A stretch of DNA of 45,377 bases from an uncultured Prevotella sp. (GTDB lineage: Bacteria; Bacteroidota; Bacteroidia; Bacteroidales; Bacteroidaceae). Positions 1 through 7,857 of this stretch are shown here, one piece after another (the first letter of the stretch is position 1; the number at the start of each line of letters is the position of its first letter). The notes below the pieces were generated by a model. That model saw nothing but the letters and a program-made list of their open reading frames with translations, had not been told where the DNA came from and ran no database searches. The stretch lies in the NCBI GenBank assembly GCA_900318395.1, contig ONKL01000020.1:1-45377 (forward strand). Reading direction: 5' to 3'. Made by a program: the position numbers and the translations under genes.

Positions 1-1
1 T

Positions 2-88
2 ATGTTCAACAGAGCCAAGCCAGAGGTGCTAAGAGCCAAGATGCTGTACAGCGGGGTGAAATGGGGATGGAATTACCACCCAAATTGA
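2..88 (+). CDS. C-terminal fragment of an unidentified protein (window edge)
   Basis: An open frame enters from the left edge and stops at TGA 86-88, giving 28 residues that end in GWNYHPN. The mix of aromatic and basic residues looks protein-like, but frame 1 is also open to a stop at 105, so the choice of frame is a judgement. A hairpin at 130-169 follows, which fits the 3' end of a plus-strand gene facing the fructokinase. The family is not recognised. Confidence 0.35.
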   Translation: MFNRAKPEVLRAKMLYSGVKWGWNYHPN

Positions 89-129
89 TGCAGAACCAAA
101 AATAATTTAAAAACTAACGAAAACATAAA

Positions 130-169
130 AGCACCCCTCCTACATGATGGTCATGCATGGAGGGATGCT
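130..169 (-). terminator. Terminator between convergent genes
   Basis: AGCACCCCTCC (130-140) pairs with GGAGGGATGCT (159-169). Read on the minus strand the 11-bp stem is complete with G-U pairs and is followed by a T-rich run, TTTTATGTTTT. It lies just past the fructokinase stop and can end the GH32-MFS-fructokinase transcript; it may also serve the plus-strand fragment. Confidence 0.65.
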
Positions 170-191
170 AACAATTCTAATTTTTATGCTC

Positions 192-1067
192 TTACTTCTT
201 CAGCTCTGCGGGGATCACAGGCATGGCGCCATTCTGGGTGCATACGTATGCACTGACCTGGACAGCCGTCTTGTGAGCCTCCTGCACGGGCTTGCCGTTG
301 ATGATCGATGCGCAGAACGAACCAGTGAAAGAGTCGCCTGCTCCTACGGTATCGGCTACCTCTACCTTCGGTGTGTCCTGGAATGAGGTCAGCCCGTCGT
401 CGGTAAACACATACGATCCGTTGGTACCGCATGTCAGCACGAGCATCTTCAGGTGATAGTCCTGAACAATCTTCTCGCAGGTCTGACGCATATCGAGACC
501 ATCGTAACCGAACATGCGGTTAACGACTACCAGCTCCTCGTCGTTGATCTTCAGGATGTTGCAGATGCAGAACGAATCCTCGAGGATCTCCTTCGAGTAG
601 AACTGCTGACGCAGGTTGATGTCACAGATCTTCAGACAGTCATCGGGAGTGGCATCGAGGAACTTGCGGATGTTCTCGCGGCTCACCACGTTGCGCTGTG
701 CCAGCGATCCGAAGCAAACGGCACGTGCATTCTTGGCAATCTCCTCCATCTCACTGTTAAATGGGATATTGTCCCATGCAACGTTCTCCTTGATGTCGTA
801 AGTGGGTATGCCTTCACCTGACAGTGTCACCTGAACTGTTCCAGTGGGATAAGGCACACGTGGCATCAGGTAGTTCAGATTGTGCTCTTTCAGGGCTTCA
901 ATGGTCTCCTCTGCCAGAGAATCTTCGCCAAGTGCGCTGATAGCAATTGTCTGCAAACCGAACTGCGCTGCATGATAAGCGAAGTTAGCTGGTGCTCCAC
1001 CAAGTTTCTTTCCTTCGGGAAGTACATCCCACAATGCCTCTCCGAGGCCTACGATATATCTTTTCAT
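192..1067 (-). CDS. Fructokinase, PfkB/ribokinase family
   Basis: This predicted cytoplasmic kinase phosphorylates fructose with ATP, the last step of the fructan pathway in this locus. The 291-residue protein has both PfkB signatures: GGAPANF near the N-terminus (about residues 23-29) for sugar binding, and DTVGAGDSF near the C-terminus, whose Asp is the catalytic base. Length fits bacterial fructokinases. It is the last gene of GH32-MFS-fructokinase, 33 bp after the transporter, with an AT-rich gap and no promoter motif of its own, so co-transcription is likely. The Bacteroides thetaiotaomicron levan locus has the same pair (fructokinase beside a sugar transporter). Another hexose as substrate cannot be excluded from sequence, but the GH32 context makes fructose by far the best choice. 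Confidence 0.92.
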   Translation of the reverse strand: MKRYIVGLGEALWDVLPEGKKLGGAPANFAYHAAQFGLQTIAISALGEDSLAEETIEALKEHNLNYLMPRVPYPTGTVQVTLSGEGIPTYDIKENVAWDNIPFNSEMEEIAKNARAVCFGSLAQRNVVSRENIRKFLDATPDDCLKICDINLRQQFYSKEILEDSFCICNILKINDEELVVVNRMFGYDGLDMRQTCEKIVQDYHLKMLVLTCGTNGSYVFTDDGLTSFQDTPKVEVADTVGAGDSFTGSFCASIINGKPVQEAHKTAVQVSAYVCTQNGAMPVIPAELKK

Positions 1068-1100
1068 TAGATTAAACTTTAAAAATTTAACATTAATATA

Positions 1101-2255
1101 TTATTTCACGCGATTGATATAAGTAAAGAGATAGATAACTCCAACGGCCATGACGATGACGGCTCCAGCCTGTCCCATCGCGTCGCTGGCAAAACCCATC
1201 AGAAGCGGGAAGATGGTACCGCCGAACAATCCCATGATCATCAGGCCGGAAACCTCGTTCTGCTTCTGTGGCATAGCCGTCAGTGCCTGAGCGAAACAGA
1301 TGGAGAAGATATTCGAGTTGCCGTAGCCCACCAGAGCAATAGCGGTGTAGAGCATCCACTTCTCGGTGCCGATAAACAGGCCGCACATCGAAAGTGCCAT
1401 CATGATAACACTGATGATGAAGAACGTACGATTAGGCAGTACGCGCAGGAAGAACGATCCCGTGAGGCAGCCGATGGTACGGAAGATGAAATACAGACTA
1501 GTTGCGAATGCGGCATCGTTGAGGGTCAGCCCCAGTCGCTCCATCAGGATCTTCGGTGCGGTCGTGTTAGTACCCACGTCGATGCCCACATGGCACATGA
1601 TGCCAAAGAAAGAGAGCAGCACAATGGGTGTACCCAACAGCTTGATGCACTCTGCAAAGGTAGAAGGCTTGCCACTGATCATCTCTTCCTCGATGGGGGT
1701 GATGGCCAGCAAGGCGGTTGCCAGGACACCTACGACGAAGTAAATCATAAACAGCACGCGCCAGTCGTAGCCAAACGATGGCAGCACCTGAGTAGCACCC
1801 CACATGGCCAGATAAGGAGCCAGGAACGATGCGATGGCCTTGATAAACTGTCCGAAGGTCAGTGTCGAAGCCAGATTGCCGCCACCCATCACTGTAGAAA
1901 CCAGCGGGTTGAGTGATGTCTGCATCAGCGCATTACCTATACCCAGAAGTGAGAAGGCGCAGAGCATAATGGGGAATGTCTCGCCAAACAAGGGCATCAA
2001 CAGCGACACGACAGTCACTACGAGCGACAGCAGTACGGTGTTCTTACGACCAATCTTGTTCATCAGCATACCTGTAGGCACACTGAAGATCAGGAACCAG
2101 AAGAACACCAGTGAGGGGAAGATGTTGGCCACACTATCAGTCAACTGAAGGTCTTCCTTCACATAGTTGGATGCAATGCCCACCAGGTCAACAAAGCCCA
2201 TGGCGAAGAAGCAGAACATCACAGGAATGAGGGCTAGTTTGTTTGTCTTGCTCAT
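1101..2255 (-). CDS. MFS sugar transporter (FucP-like), probably fructose importer
   Basis: A 384-residue inner-membrane protein of the major facilitator superfamily with about 12 hydrophobic segments. It resembles the sugar MFS group (FucP/glucose-galactose transporter type) of Bacteroidetes, with an early AMGFVDLVG segment in helix 1 and charged loops such as NKIGRKN after helix 2. It should carry fructose released by the periplasmic GH32 into the cytoplasm, where the next gene phosphorylates it. The ATG at 2253-2255 is preceded by an A/T-rich leader containing 8-bp tandem repeats that run back into the GH32 stop. The gap to GH32 is 32 bp, so one mRNA is expected. Substrate is inferred from neighbours, not from residues. 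Confidence 0.85.
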   Translation of the reverse strand: MSKTNKLALIPVMFCFFAMGFVDLVGIASNYVKEDLQLTDSVANIFPSLVFFWFLIFSVPTGMLMNKIGRKNTVLLSLVVTVVSLLMPLFGETFPIMLCAFSLLGIGNALMQTSLNPLVSTVMGGGNLASTLTFGQFIKAIASFLAPYLAMWGATQVLPSFGYDWRVLFMIYFVVGVLATALLAITPIEEEMISGKPSTFAECIKLLGTPIVLLSFFGIMCHVGIDVGTNTTAPKILMERLGLTLNDAAFATSLYFIFRTIGCLTGSFFLRVLPNRTFFIISVIMMALSMCGLFIGTEKWMLYTAIALVGYGNSNIFSICFAQALTAMPQKQNEVSGLMIMGLFGGTIFPLLMGFASDAMGQAGAVIVMAVGVIYLFTYINRVK

Positions 2256-2266
2256 GATTGTATATT

Positions 2267-2298
2267 CTTAACTACTTAACTTCTTAACTACTTAATCT
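2267..2298. repeat. 8-bp tandem repeat in the GH32-MFS gap
   Basis: Four consecutive octamers on the plus strand, CTTAACTA, CTTAACTT, CTTAACTA, CTTAATCT. They overlap the GH32 stop codon and fill most of the short gap before the transporter start, on the leader side of that gene. Similar 7-8 bp repeats occur in other gene leaders in this window. Confidence 0.8.
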
Positions 2299-3994
2299 CA
2301 TAGATTGTTGCCTTGCCGCCTTTCACTTTCAGCATGTTGTAAGGCTCGTTGGGGAACACGAGATTAGTCATAGCCATCTTGCCTTCGGCATCGAAGACCT
2401 CCATGCTGCAGTTGTCGATAAAGATGCGGAGCTGCTTGATCTCACCATAGGTCGGAGCAGTGGTAACGGCGGGGAACGCCTCGCTGAAGCTGGCATAACT
2501 TCTCGTGCGGTCCATGGTGAATGTGCTCTTTGCAGCATCATATACCATCACGATCTGCTCGCCCTGGTTGTTGGAGAACACGAGTTCTGAAGAACCTTTC
2601 AGATCGACAACTACTTCGCATGTAGACGACAGTTTGCTGACAGCCTTGCCACGGATGGCATTCAGCTCACGGGAAGGAGTGACGCCGCAATAAATCTCAC
2701 CTTTATACTCAAAGAGGTCGAGATCGCGAGGTACGCTATTGGCAGAACGGAACTGCTTGGTGGGAACCTGATTGGCATACTGCCAGTTGCTCATCCATGC
2801 CAGGGCGATTCTGCGGCCGTCGGGGGCGTTGTCGAAAGTAACGGTAGCATAATGATCCTTTCCATAGTCCATCCAACGGGTATCCTGATGATCGCAAGTG
2901 AACTTATGACCATCGAACTCGCCGATAAAGTACTGGGTAGCACTACCGCCGAAGGGACCGCCAGGGTTAATATTGCAGATGAGCATCCACTTCTGCTTAT
3001 CGGTACCGCGTACCTGAAGCTTCACCAAGTCAGGACATTCCCATACACCGTCGTGGCATCCCAGTTCTGTCACCTCGTCTGTAGCCTTGTCTACAGAGAG
3101 GCCGAATGAGCTCTCGTAGGTCCAATCAGTCAGGTTGCTGCTGGTATAGATACGCATCTCCTGCCCTACTGCCAGAATCAGGTTCCACTTCTGGATCTCT
3201 GGGTTCCAGAAACATTTGGGATCGCGGAAGTCGGGCTCCTTGCTGACCAGCACGGGGTTGCCCTTATACTTCTGGAAGGTCTGACCGTTGTCAGTAGAGA
3301 TGGCCATCGACTGGATCTGGCTTCTCTCACCTGCTGAGGTGTAGAAAGCCACAACGCGATTGTTCTTCTTATCGACTACGCAAGAGCCGCTGAAGATATC
3401 ACCAAGCGCATCGGGCTCGATAGCGATGGGCTGAGCCTCCCAGTGGATGAGATCCTTAGAGGTGGAGTGTCCCCACGTCATGTTCTCCCACATAGAGCCA
3501 TAAGGGTTATATTGATAATATAGGTGGTAAACGCCATCCTTATAGAACATACCGTTGGGGTCGTTCATCCAGCCGTAGACAGGTGTATGATGGTAGGCAG
3601 GACGGAATTTCTCACGGTTGGAGGTGTCAAACACATCGCTCTGCTTCATTTCACGCCAGCAGAGGAAATCCTTCATCGCGCCAGTAAAGCGACGGTCACC
3701 ATGGAAGAAGATATCGAGCAGCACCTCGTCGGAACCGAATCGGCTGATGTCGAGGGGTACATAGTAGTCAACCTTGTCGACAGCCAGTCGCACATTGAAT
3801 TTCTGTACCTGCTGGTTGTTGGCCAGCACCTTGATCGTCGCATTGTCTTCACGCTCTTGTACCGGCAGTAGCAGATAATGATTCTTTACTTCTACTCGCT
3901 GCATGGCGTGGCTCTTGCCTAACACCTGAGGCTGTGCCTGTGCTGTCATTGTCATCAGCAGGCCTGCCACGATTGAAATCACTGTTCTTTTCAT
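2288..3994 (-). CDS. Glycoside hydrolase family 32 fructanase, periplasmic
   Basis: A 568-residue enzyme with an N-terminal signal peptide (about residues 1-20, ending AQA) and no lipobox, so it is probably periplasmic. It hydrolyses beta-fructosidic bonds in fructan oligosaccharides. The three GH32 catalytic motifs are present: MNDPNG with nucleophile Asp145, FRDPK with stabiliser Asp258, and WECPD with acid/base Glu319. About 110 residues precede the five-blade propeller, and a beta-sandwich domain follows (about 430-568). Its own promoter (TAACTTTG at 4029-4036) and an operator-like palindrome (4087-4123) lie upstream. It heads the GH32-MFS-fructokinase operon. This is the only GH32 in the window; exo-action on levan or inulin is likely, but linkage preference cannot be read from the sequence. 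Confidence 0.95.
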   Translation of the reverse strand: MKRTVISIVAGLLMTMTAQAQPQVLGKSHAMQRVEVKNHYLLLPVQEREDNATIKVLANNQQVQKFNVRLAVDKVDYYVPLDISRFGSDEVLLDIFFHGDRRFTGAMKDFLCWREMKQSDVFDTSNREKFRPAYHHTPVYGWMNDPNGMFYKDGVYHLYYQYNPYGSMWENMTWGHSTSKDLIHWEAQPIAIEPDALGDIFSGSCVVDKKNNRVVAFYTSAGERSQIQSMAISTDNGQTFQKYKGNPVLVSKEPDFRDPKCFWNPEIQKWNLILAVGQEMRIYTSSNLTDWTYESSFGLSVDKATDEVTELGCHDGVWECPDLVKLQVRGTDKQKWMLICNINPGGPFGGSATQYFIGEFDGHKFTCDHQDTRWMDYGKDHYATVTFDNAPDGRRIALAWMSNWQYANQVPTKQFRSANSVPRDLDLFEYKGEIYCGVTPSRELNAIRGKAVSKLSSTCEVVVDLKGSSELVFSNNQGEQIVMVYDAAKSTFTMDRTRSYASFSEAFPAVTTAPTYGEIKQLRIFIDNCSMEVFDAEGKMAMTNLVFPNEPYNMLKVKGGKATIYEIK

Positions 3995-4028
3995 TTGCTA
4001 TTCATTATTTGATTGTAAAACTTTGCTG

Positions 4029-4036
4029 CAAAGTTA
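4029..4036 (-). promoter_or_regulatory. Promoter -7 element for GH32 operon
   Basis: CAAAGTTA on the plus strand is TAACTTTG on the minus strand, matching the Bacteroidetes TAnnTTTG -7 element. Transcription would begin near 4025, giving a leader of about 30 nt before the GH32 ATG. No good TTTG -33 element is seen, which fits activator-dependent expression from the palindrome lying 51 bp upstream. Confidence 0.6.
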
Positions 4037-4086
4037 CACTTTATAGTCACATTTTGCTATAAAGAATGTTTCAATTAATAACAAAA

Positions 4087-4123
4087 ATCGTTCATCGCAA
4101 CAAAAATATATACAATGAACGAT
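4087..4123. promoter_or_regulatory. Operator-like palindrome A (fructan regulon)
   Basis: ATCGTTCAT (4087-4095) and ATGAACGAT (4115-4123) are perfect inverted halves separated by 19 bp. The proximal half lies 51 bp upstream of the GH32 -7 box. The same halves occur at 4356-4392 and 11055-11113, so it is probably the binding site of the PUL regulator, which is not encoded in this window. Confidence 0.7.
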
Positions 4124-4149
4124 AATTAATAGGAATAGCAGACAACATC

Positions 4150-4183
4150 AAAAACAAAAAGCGCGACCCTCACGGGCCACGCT
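4150..4183 (-). terminator. Terminator A, duplicated copy
   Basis: AGCGCGACCC and GGGCCACGCT (4160-4183) form a 10-bp stem on the minus strand with two G-U pairs, followed by TTTTTGTTTTT. It sits between promoter B and operator A, with no recognisable gene before it, and would end a short RNA made from promoter B. Confidence 0.7.
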
Positions 4184-4294
4184 ATTTCCAAAAAACTTAA
4201 ATCTAAAAACCTAACTATAACTACTAACTTATAACTAAAAACCAATAACCAACAAAAACCTATAAATTCTCAAAGTATGAATTTTAAATCTCTG
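4150..4294 (-). ncRNA. Putative orphan transcript of about 145 nt
   Basis: Promoter B (TACCTTTG at 4298-4305) and terminator A bracket a minus-strand stretch with no ATG-started reading frame. It is A/T-rich, contains heptad-like repeats (AGTTATA, AGTTAGT, AGTTATA) like those in real gene leaders here, and ends in the terminator hairpin. It is either a small RNA under the fructan regulon operator or the leader and tail left after a gene was lost between two similar units. Expression is inferred only. Confidence 0.35.
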
Positions 4295-4297
4295 GTG

Positions 4298-4305
4298 CAA
4301 AGGTA
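4298..4305 (-). promoter_or_regulatory. Promoter B -7 element, no gene downstream
   Basis: CAAAGGTA on the plus strand reads TACCTTTG on the minus strand, a full match to TAnnTTTG. It lies exactly 51 bp from operator B, the same spacing as in the GH32 promoter, so it should respond to the same regulator. Confidence 0.55.
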
Positions 4306-4355
4306 CGACAAAGATGCTTTGAAGGCGATAAATATTGTTTCAAATAATAACAAAA

Positions 4356-4392
4356 ATCGTTCACTGCAACAAAAATGTACGTAATGAACGAT
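4356..4392. promoter_or_regulatory. Operator-like palindrome B (fructan regulon)
   Basis: ATCGTTCAC (4356-4364) and ATGAACGAT (4384-4392) are separated by 19 bp, with flanking sequence closely similar to palindrome A (AATAACAAAA before it and GCAACAAAAAT inside). One base of the proximal half differs from A. Together with terminators A and B this shows a roughly 270-bp imperfect repeat of the whole intergenic unit. Confidence 0.7.
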
Positions 4393-4430
4393 TTTTGCCA
4401 CTCTTTTATAGATGTTCCTAAAACAAGGAA

Positions 4431-4455
4431 AGCGCGACTCTTCACAAGCCGCGCT
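4431..4455 (-). terminator. Terminator B after DUF4960
   Basis: AGCGCGACT... pairs with ...GCCGCGCT to give a G/C-rich stem read on the minus strand, about 48 bp past the DUF4960 stop. Only a weak T-run follows (TTCCTTGTTTT). It can end the susC-susD-DUF4960 transcript. It is 271 bp from, and closely similar to, terminator A. Confidence 0.6.
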
Positions 4456-4502
4456 CTCCCCAAAATACTACTAACTATAATTACTATTATACTAACTTCT
4501 TG

Positions 4503-6047
4503 TTAGATCGACATCAAATACTCAACACTGTTCTTGGCGAGCTTCAGGATATTACCCTGGCAAGAGTTGTTCTTGGGGTTGGCACTCTTATCAGGTGTGC
4601 CGTCGTCGTTCTTCATTGAGAACTCGCAACCACCATTACCGATGCAGAGCACGGTGCCGGCACCTTTCTGGAATCCATCAGGAGCCTTTGGAGCACCCTT
4701 GGCCTCCCATACGTTCAACTGAGAAACCCAATTAACTTGTGAATCCCAAGTGCCGAGAGGATAGATACCATATTCTTCGGTCAGAACGGTATAGCATTCC
4801 TCAGAGGTATTGTCGAGACCTGTGAGCTTTGTCGGGATATCGAAGAACAGGCAGTTGTGGTCTTCCGTCCATCCGGCACCCTTCATGGCAATGGCCTTGA
4901 AGCAGTTGTCGTTCAGTTTCTCTGTCTCGATGCCAGCATAGATAGCATGTGTGCTGAGATCCTTGGAGAACGAGCCTGTGTTCAGACATACACCCATCTT
5001 CCATACGTCGCCGTTAGGACCGCCGACACCGCAGCCGAAGGCATTGCTGACACCACGAAGGATTGATGTTGACAGACGATTGATGGTTCCGATATAAGGT
5101 ACGGCGTGCTGCCAGAGCAGCAGGTTGCCACCATTCTTTACATACTGCTCGATGCAGGGGGCTGCATTACGGGCTACATCGGAGAAGTTCCAGATGTCGT
5201 CGGCATTACCAGTCTCGATGTCGCGCATCCAGAAGAGCATGCGATAGTCCTCGATATCCTCAACGGTGTTGATATTGCCGAAGTAAACGTATTCGCCCTT
5301 TGGATAGTTCTCTTGGAACCACAGCCATGCGCTGGCCTCGTCGTCATCGCCATTGGCAATGAGCTCCTCAGGTGTAGGATATTCTGACAGGAATGCAGGA
5401 ATCTTGCCACCAACCTTACCAGAGCCAAAGATAGGCAGGGCCTTGCCCTCAGCGTTCTGTGCAATCAGGGTTGCCTCCCAGCGCTCCTTCATGGCCACAT
5501 CCTTCAACAGATAAGAAGTGCCGTTGACTGTTTCCTCAATCACTCTGCTACCATCACCATTCACCAGTTTCAAGATGTAAGATGTGGCATCGCTGCTGGC
5601 TGTCCATGTCACCTGCATGTCGCGCTGATCATCGCTGATGTCGATCTGCTCAAACTTCAGGTCACTGGGTGCAGAGGCACCTGGACGAGTATAGCTGGTC
5701 ATCACGCCATTAGAGAGAGCATCGTCGTTCGTATACTTAAAGAGGAACTCGTAGAGCTGGTTGGTCTCCAGATTCTTCAGTGTGTAGGAACCTGATGGGC
5801 AGGGGGTGAGACTCTGCATCTGAGTGCCGTTCTTATAGACAGCCACACTCATCACTGCTCCCTGAGCGCTCTGAGGCCACGTGAGGGTATAGTCGTAATT
5901 GTTGTCGCCACTTGGTGCACCTGTTATCTGTGATGCATCAGGACTGCTCAGTATCATGTTTCCGGATCCTGGGAGATCTCTATCCTGACAAGCCGTAAAA
6001 CCGCAAATGACGCAGATTGCGCAGATAAGTTTATATATCTTTTTCAT
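4503..6047 (-). CDS. DUF4960 surface lipoprotein, fructan-binding (BT1761-like)
   Basis: A 514-residue lipoprotein: signal peptide with lipobox ending FTAC (Cys20), followed by acidic and Gly residues as in surface-exported Bacteroidetes lipoproteins. Residues of about 40-125 and 130-215 look like two fibronectin-III-like beta domains. The C-terminal part (about 225-514) resembles DUF4960, with an NLLLWQHAVPY stretch and a glycine-rich segment near the end (CIGNGGCEF). In the B. thetaiotaomicron levan PUL the gene at this position encodes a surface glycan-binding protein (BT1761), so binding of levan-type fructan is the likely role. It follows susD by 34 bp in the same operon and ends at terminator B. 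The fold assignments are recalled and not computed. Confidence 0.8.
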   Translation of the reverse strand: MKKIYKLICAICVICGFTACQDRDLPGSGNMILSSPDASQITGAPSGDNNYDYTLTWPQSAQGAVMSVAVYKNGTQMQSLTPCPSGSYTLKNLETNQLYEFLFKYTNDDALSNGVMTSYTRPGASAPSDLKFEQIDISDDQRDMQVTWTASSDATSYILKLVNGDGSRVIEETVNGTSYLLKDVAMKERWEATLIAQNAEGKALPIFGSGKVGGKIPAFLSEYPTPEELIANGDDDEASAWLWFQENYPKGEYVYFGNINTVEDIEDYRMLFWMRDIETGNADDIWNFSDVARNAAPCIEQYVKNGGNLLLWQHAVPYIGTINRLSTSILRGVSNAFGCGVGGPNGDVWKMGVCLNTGSFSKDLSTHAIYAGIETEKLNDNCFKAIAMKGAGWTEDHNCLFFDIPTKLTGLDNTSEECYTVLTEEYGIYPLGTWDSQVNWVSQLNVWEAKGAPKAPDGFQKGAGTVLCIGNGGCEFSMKNDDGTPDKSANPKNNSCQGNILKLAKNSVEYLMSI

Positions 6048-6075
6048 AATCTTTAATCCTTAATCTTTAATGTTT
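6048..6075. repeat. Heptad tandem repeat abutting the DUF4960 start
   Basis: Four 7-bp units, AATCTTT, AATCCTT, AATCTTT, AATGTTT, begin at the base next to the DUF4960 ATG and fill the gap to the susD stop. On the mRNA this is an A/U-rich leader of AAAGATT units directly before the start codon. Confidence 0.8.
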
Positions 6076-6081
6076 AAACCA

Positions 6082-7791
6082 TTAGTATCCTCTGTTCTGA
6101 TGATAGAGTCCCTGTACATAGTTCATCTGGTTGGATGCTATAGGGAAGTACTCGTTCTTGCCTGCAGTGAAGAAGGCGTCCTTGTAATACAGAGCGTAAG
6201 TCTGAGAGTCGTACTCGTCGGTCTTCTCGGTCTCGAAATACTTATTGAGTGTAGAAGAGAGCATACCCCAACGACGAAGGTCGAAGAAGCGATGACCTTC
6301 CATAGCCAACTCTACGCGGCGCTCCCAGCGCAGTGCCTTACGGGCATCGTCCTGACTTGCGAAGTTACCGTATAGCGCGATGTCGCACTGATCCTTTGCA
6401 TAGCCAATCAGCGATGAGCCGCTGATATCTCGCTTAGCACGCTCGCGGATTTCGTTGATGATCTGGAGAGCCTCACCGTTGAAGTCGCCCTTCTCAATCA
6501 GAGCCTCAGCGCGCATCAGCATCACGTCGGTATAGCGAAGCACGTAGTCGTTCACACCGAATGCCTGCCAGGGCATGTCGTAGTCCTCACCTTTTGAGCG
6601 CTGCGGTACTTCCTTCATTGAGCAGTAGTAACCGTAAGTATTAGGTGTACGGCTGTTTGCCTTTGTCAGTGTGTACTGTGCCTCATACTTATAAGGATAG
6701 GTAGGCATACCTACAGTGTGGAACAGACGAGGATCGTACTTGTACTTTGAGTCGGCACCGTTGACAACGATCGCGTTGTGGTCGGCATCGAAATCGTCCA
6801 TCGGCAGACCGTTACGGGTCTTGAAGGCATTAACCAGATTCTGTGACGGCTTGTGGAAATCCCAGCCGCACGACCAGATGCCCCATACGCCATTCAGCAT
6901 GTTCGACCAGTTAGCGCGACCAAATTTCGTTCCGTCGTCAGCCCTGTTGGAGTGCTGCACAGCAAAGATGCTCTCTACAGAGTTAGCATAGTCCTGCAGG
7001 AAAATATGTCCGTAAGTATCGAGATAGTTGTAAGGTGAGTTCTTCACAACCTCAGTGTACTCGATGACCTTCTGAATCTTCGTCTGATCAACGTGGCTGT
7101 ATCCTGTTGTGGCCTCATAGCCGTCACCATAAGCCCAGTTCAGATAGCACTTGGCGAGATAGGCAGCGGCTGCTACCTTGTGAGCGCGTCCCGTGGTGCC
7201 TGGAGCTGCCTCTGGCAGGTTCTCATAAGCATACTGGAAATCATCGATAATCTGCTGCATGATCTGATCATGGCTGCTCTGTGGGCATGCCTCAATATCG
7301 GCATTGCTCATACCTTCGGTAATGAAAGGCACCTCATACCACATCTGCTGCAGCTTGTAATAGAAGTGTGCACGAAGGAACTTCACTTCTGCCAACAGCT
7401 GAGCATTGGGTGTTTCCATCTTGTTAATGGCCTCAATAGCACGGTTGCAGCGGGAGATGGCACTGTAGAGCTGATACCACAGCTCATCGAACTCACCGCG
7501 GTCAGGCTGCAGCGTCGTGAAGATCTCCATGGGATGATAACCCGTGTCGTTCTCACCGGAGCCACCTTTCAGGCAGTCATCGGCGCTCATATCACCGTAT
7601 GGCCAGAGGTTAAACGGATATGAATACCAGTCATCACCCAGTTTCGCATAGGCTGCGGTAACCAGTTTGTCGGGGCTTGAAAATGCTGTCTCTTCGTCCA
7701 GCGTGCCTTGTGGCTTCACATCATCAACGGTGCAAGATACTGCAAATACCGAAAGCAGCAAAGCCGAGATATATAATTGAATCTTTTTCAT
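6082..7791 (-). CDS. SusD/RagB-family starch-binding-type outer membrane lipoprotein
   Basis: A 569-residue outer-membrane lipoprotein that caps the SusC channel and helps capture fructan oligosaccharides. The signal peptide ends in a lipobox with Cys20 (VSC). SusD hallmarks are visible: a helical TPR-like core with ISRCNRAIEAIN near residues 112-123, LRAHFYYKLQ at about 140, and a C-terminal RWERRVELAMEGHRFFDLRRWG stretch, here given only in part. Length is normal for the family. It lies 66 bp downstream of susC, with a 14-bp palindrome and a heptad leader repeat in the gap, and 34 bp upstream of the DUF4960 gene. Fructan as ligand is inferred from the neighbouring GH32 and fructokinase. Confidence 0.93.
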   Translation of the reverse strand: MKKIQLYISALLLSVFAVSCTVDDVKPQGTLDEETAFSSPDKLVTAAYAKLGDDWYSYPFNLWPYGDMSADDCLKGGSGENDTGYHPMEIFTTLQPDRGEFDELWYQLYSAISRCNRAIEAINKMETPNAQLLAEVKFLRAHFYYKLQQMWYEVPFITEGMSNADIEACPQSSHDQIMQQIIDDFQYAYENLPEAAPGTTGRAHKVAAAAYLAKCYLNWAYGDGYEATTGYSHVDQTKIQKVIEYTEVVKNSPYNYLDTYGHIFLQDYANSVESIFAVQHSNRADDGTKFGRANWSNMLNGVWGIWSCGWDFHKPSQNLVNAFKTRNGLPMDDFDADHNAIVVNGADSKYKYDPRLFHTVGMPTYPYKYEAQYTLTKANSRTPNTYGYYCSMKEVPQRSKGEDYDMPWQAFGVNDYVLRYTDVMLMRAEALIEKGDFNGEALQIINEIRERAKRDISGSSLIGYAKDQCDIALYGNFASQDDARKALRWERRVELAMEGHRFFDLRRWGMLSSTLNKYFETEKTDEYDSQTYALYYKDAFFTAGKNEYFPIASNQMNYVQGLYHQNRGY

Positions 7792-7819
7792 AACTCTTAA
7801 TTCTTAACTCTTAATTATT
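7792..7819. repeat. Heptad tandem repeat abutting the susD start
   Basis: Four 7-bp units, AACTCTT, AATTCTT, AACTCTT, AATTATT, start at the base next to the susD ATG. The register relative to the start codon is the same as in the DUF4960 leader. A 14-bp palindrome, AAGCATTAATGCTT (7830-7843), lies between it and the susC stop. Confidence 0.8.
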
Positions 7820-7857
7820 CGTTTCACTCAAGCATTAATGCTTAACTCTTCACTAAA

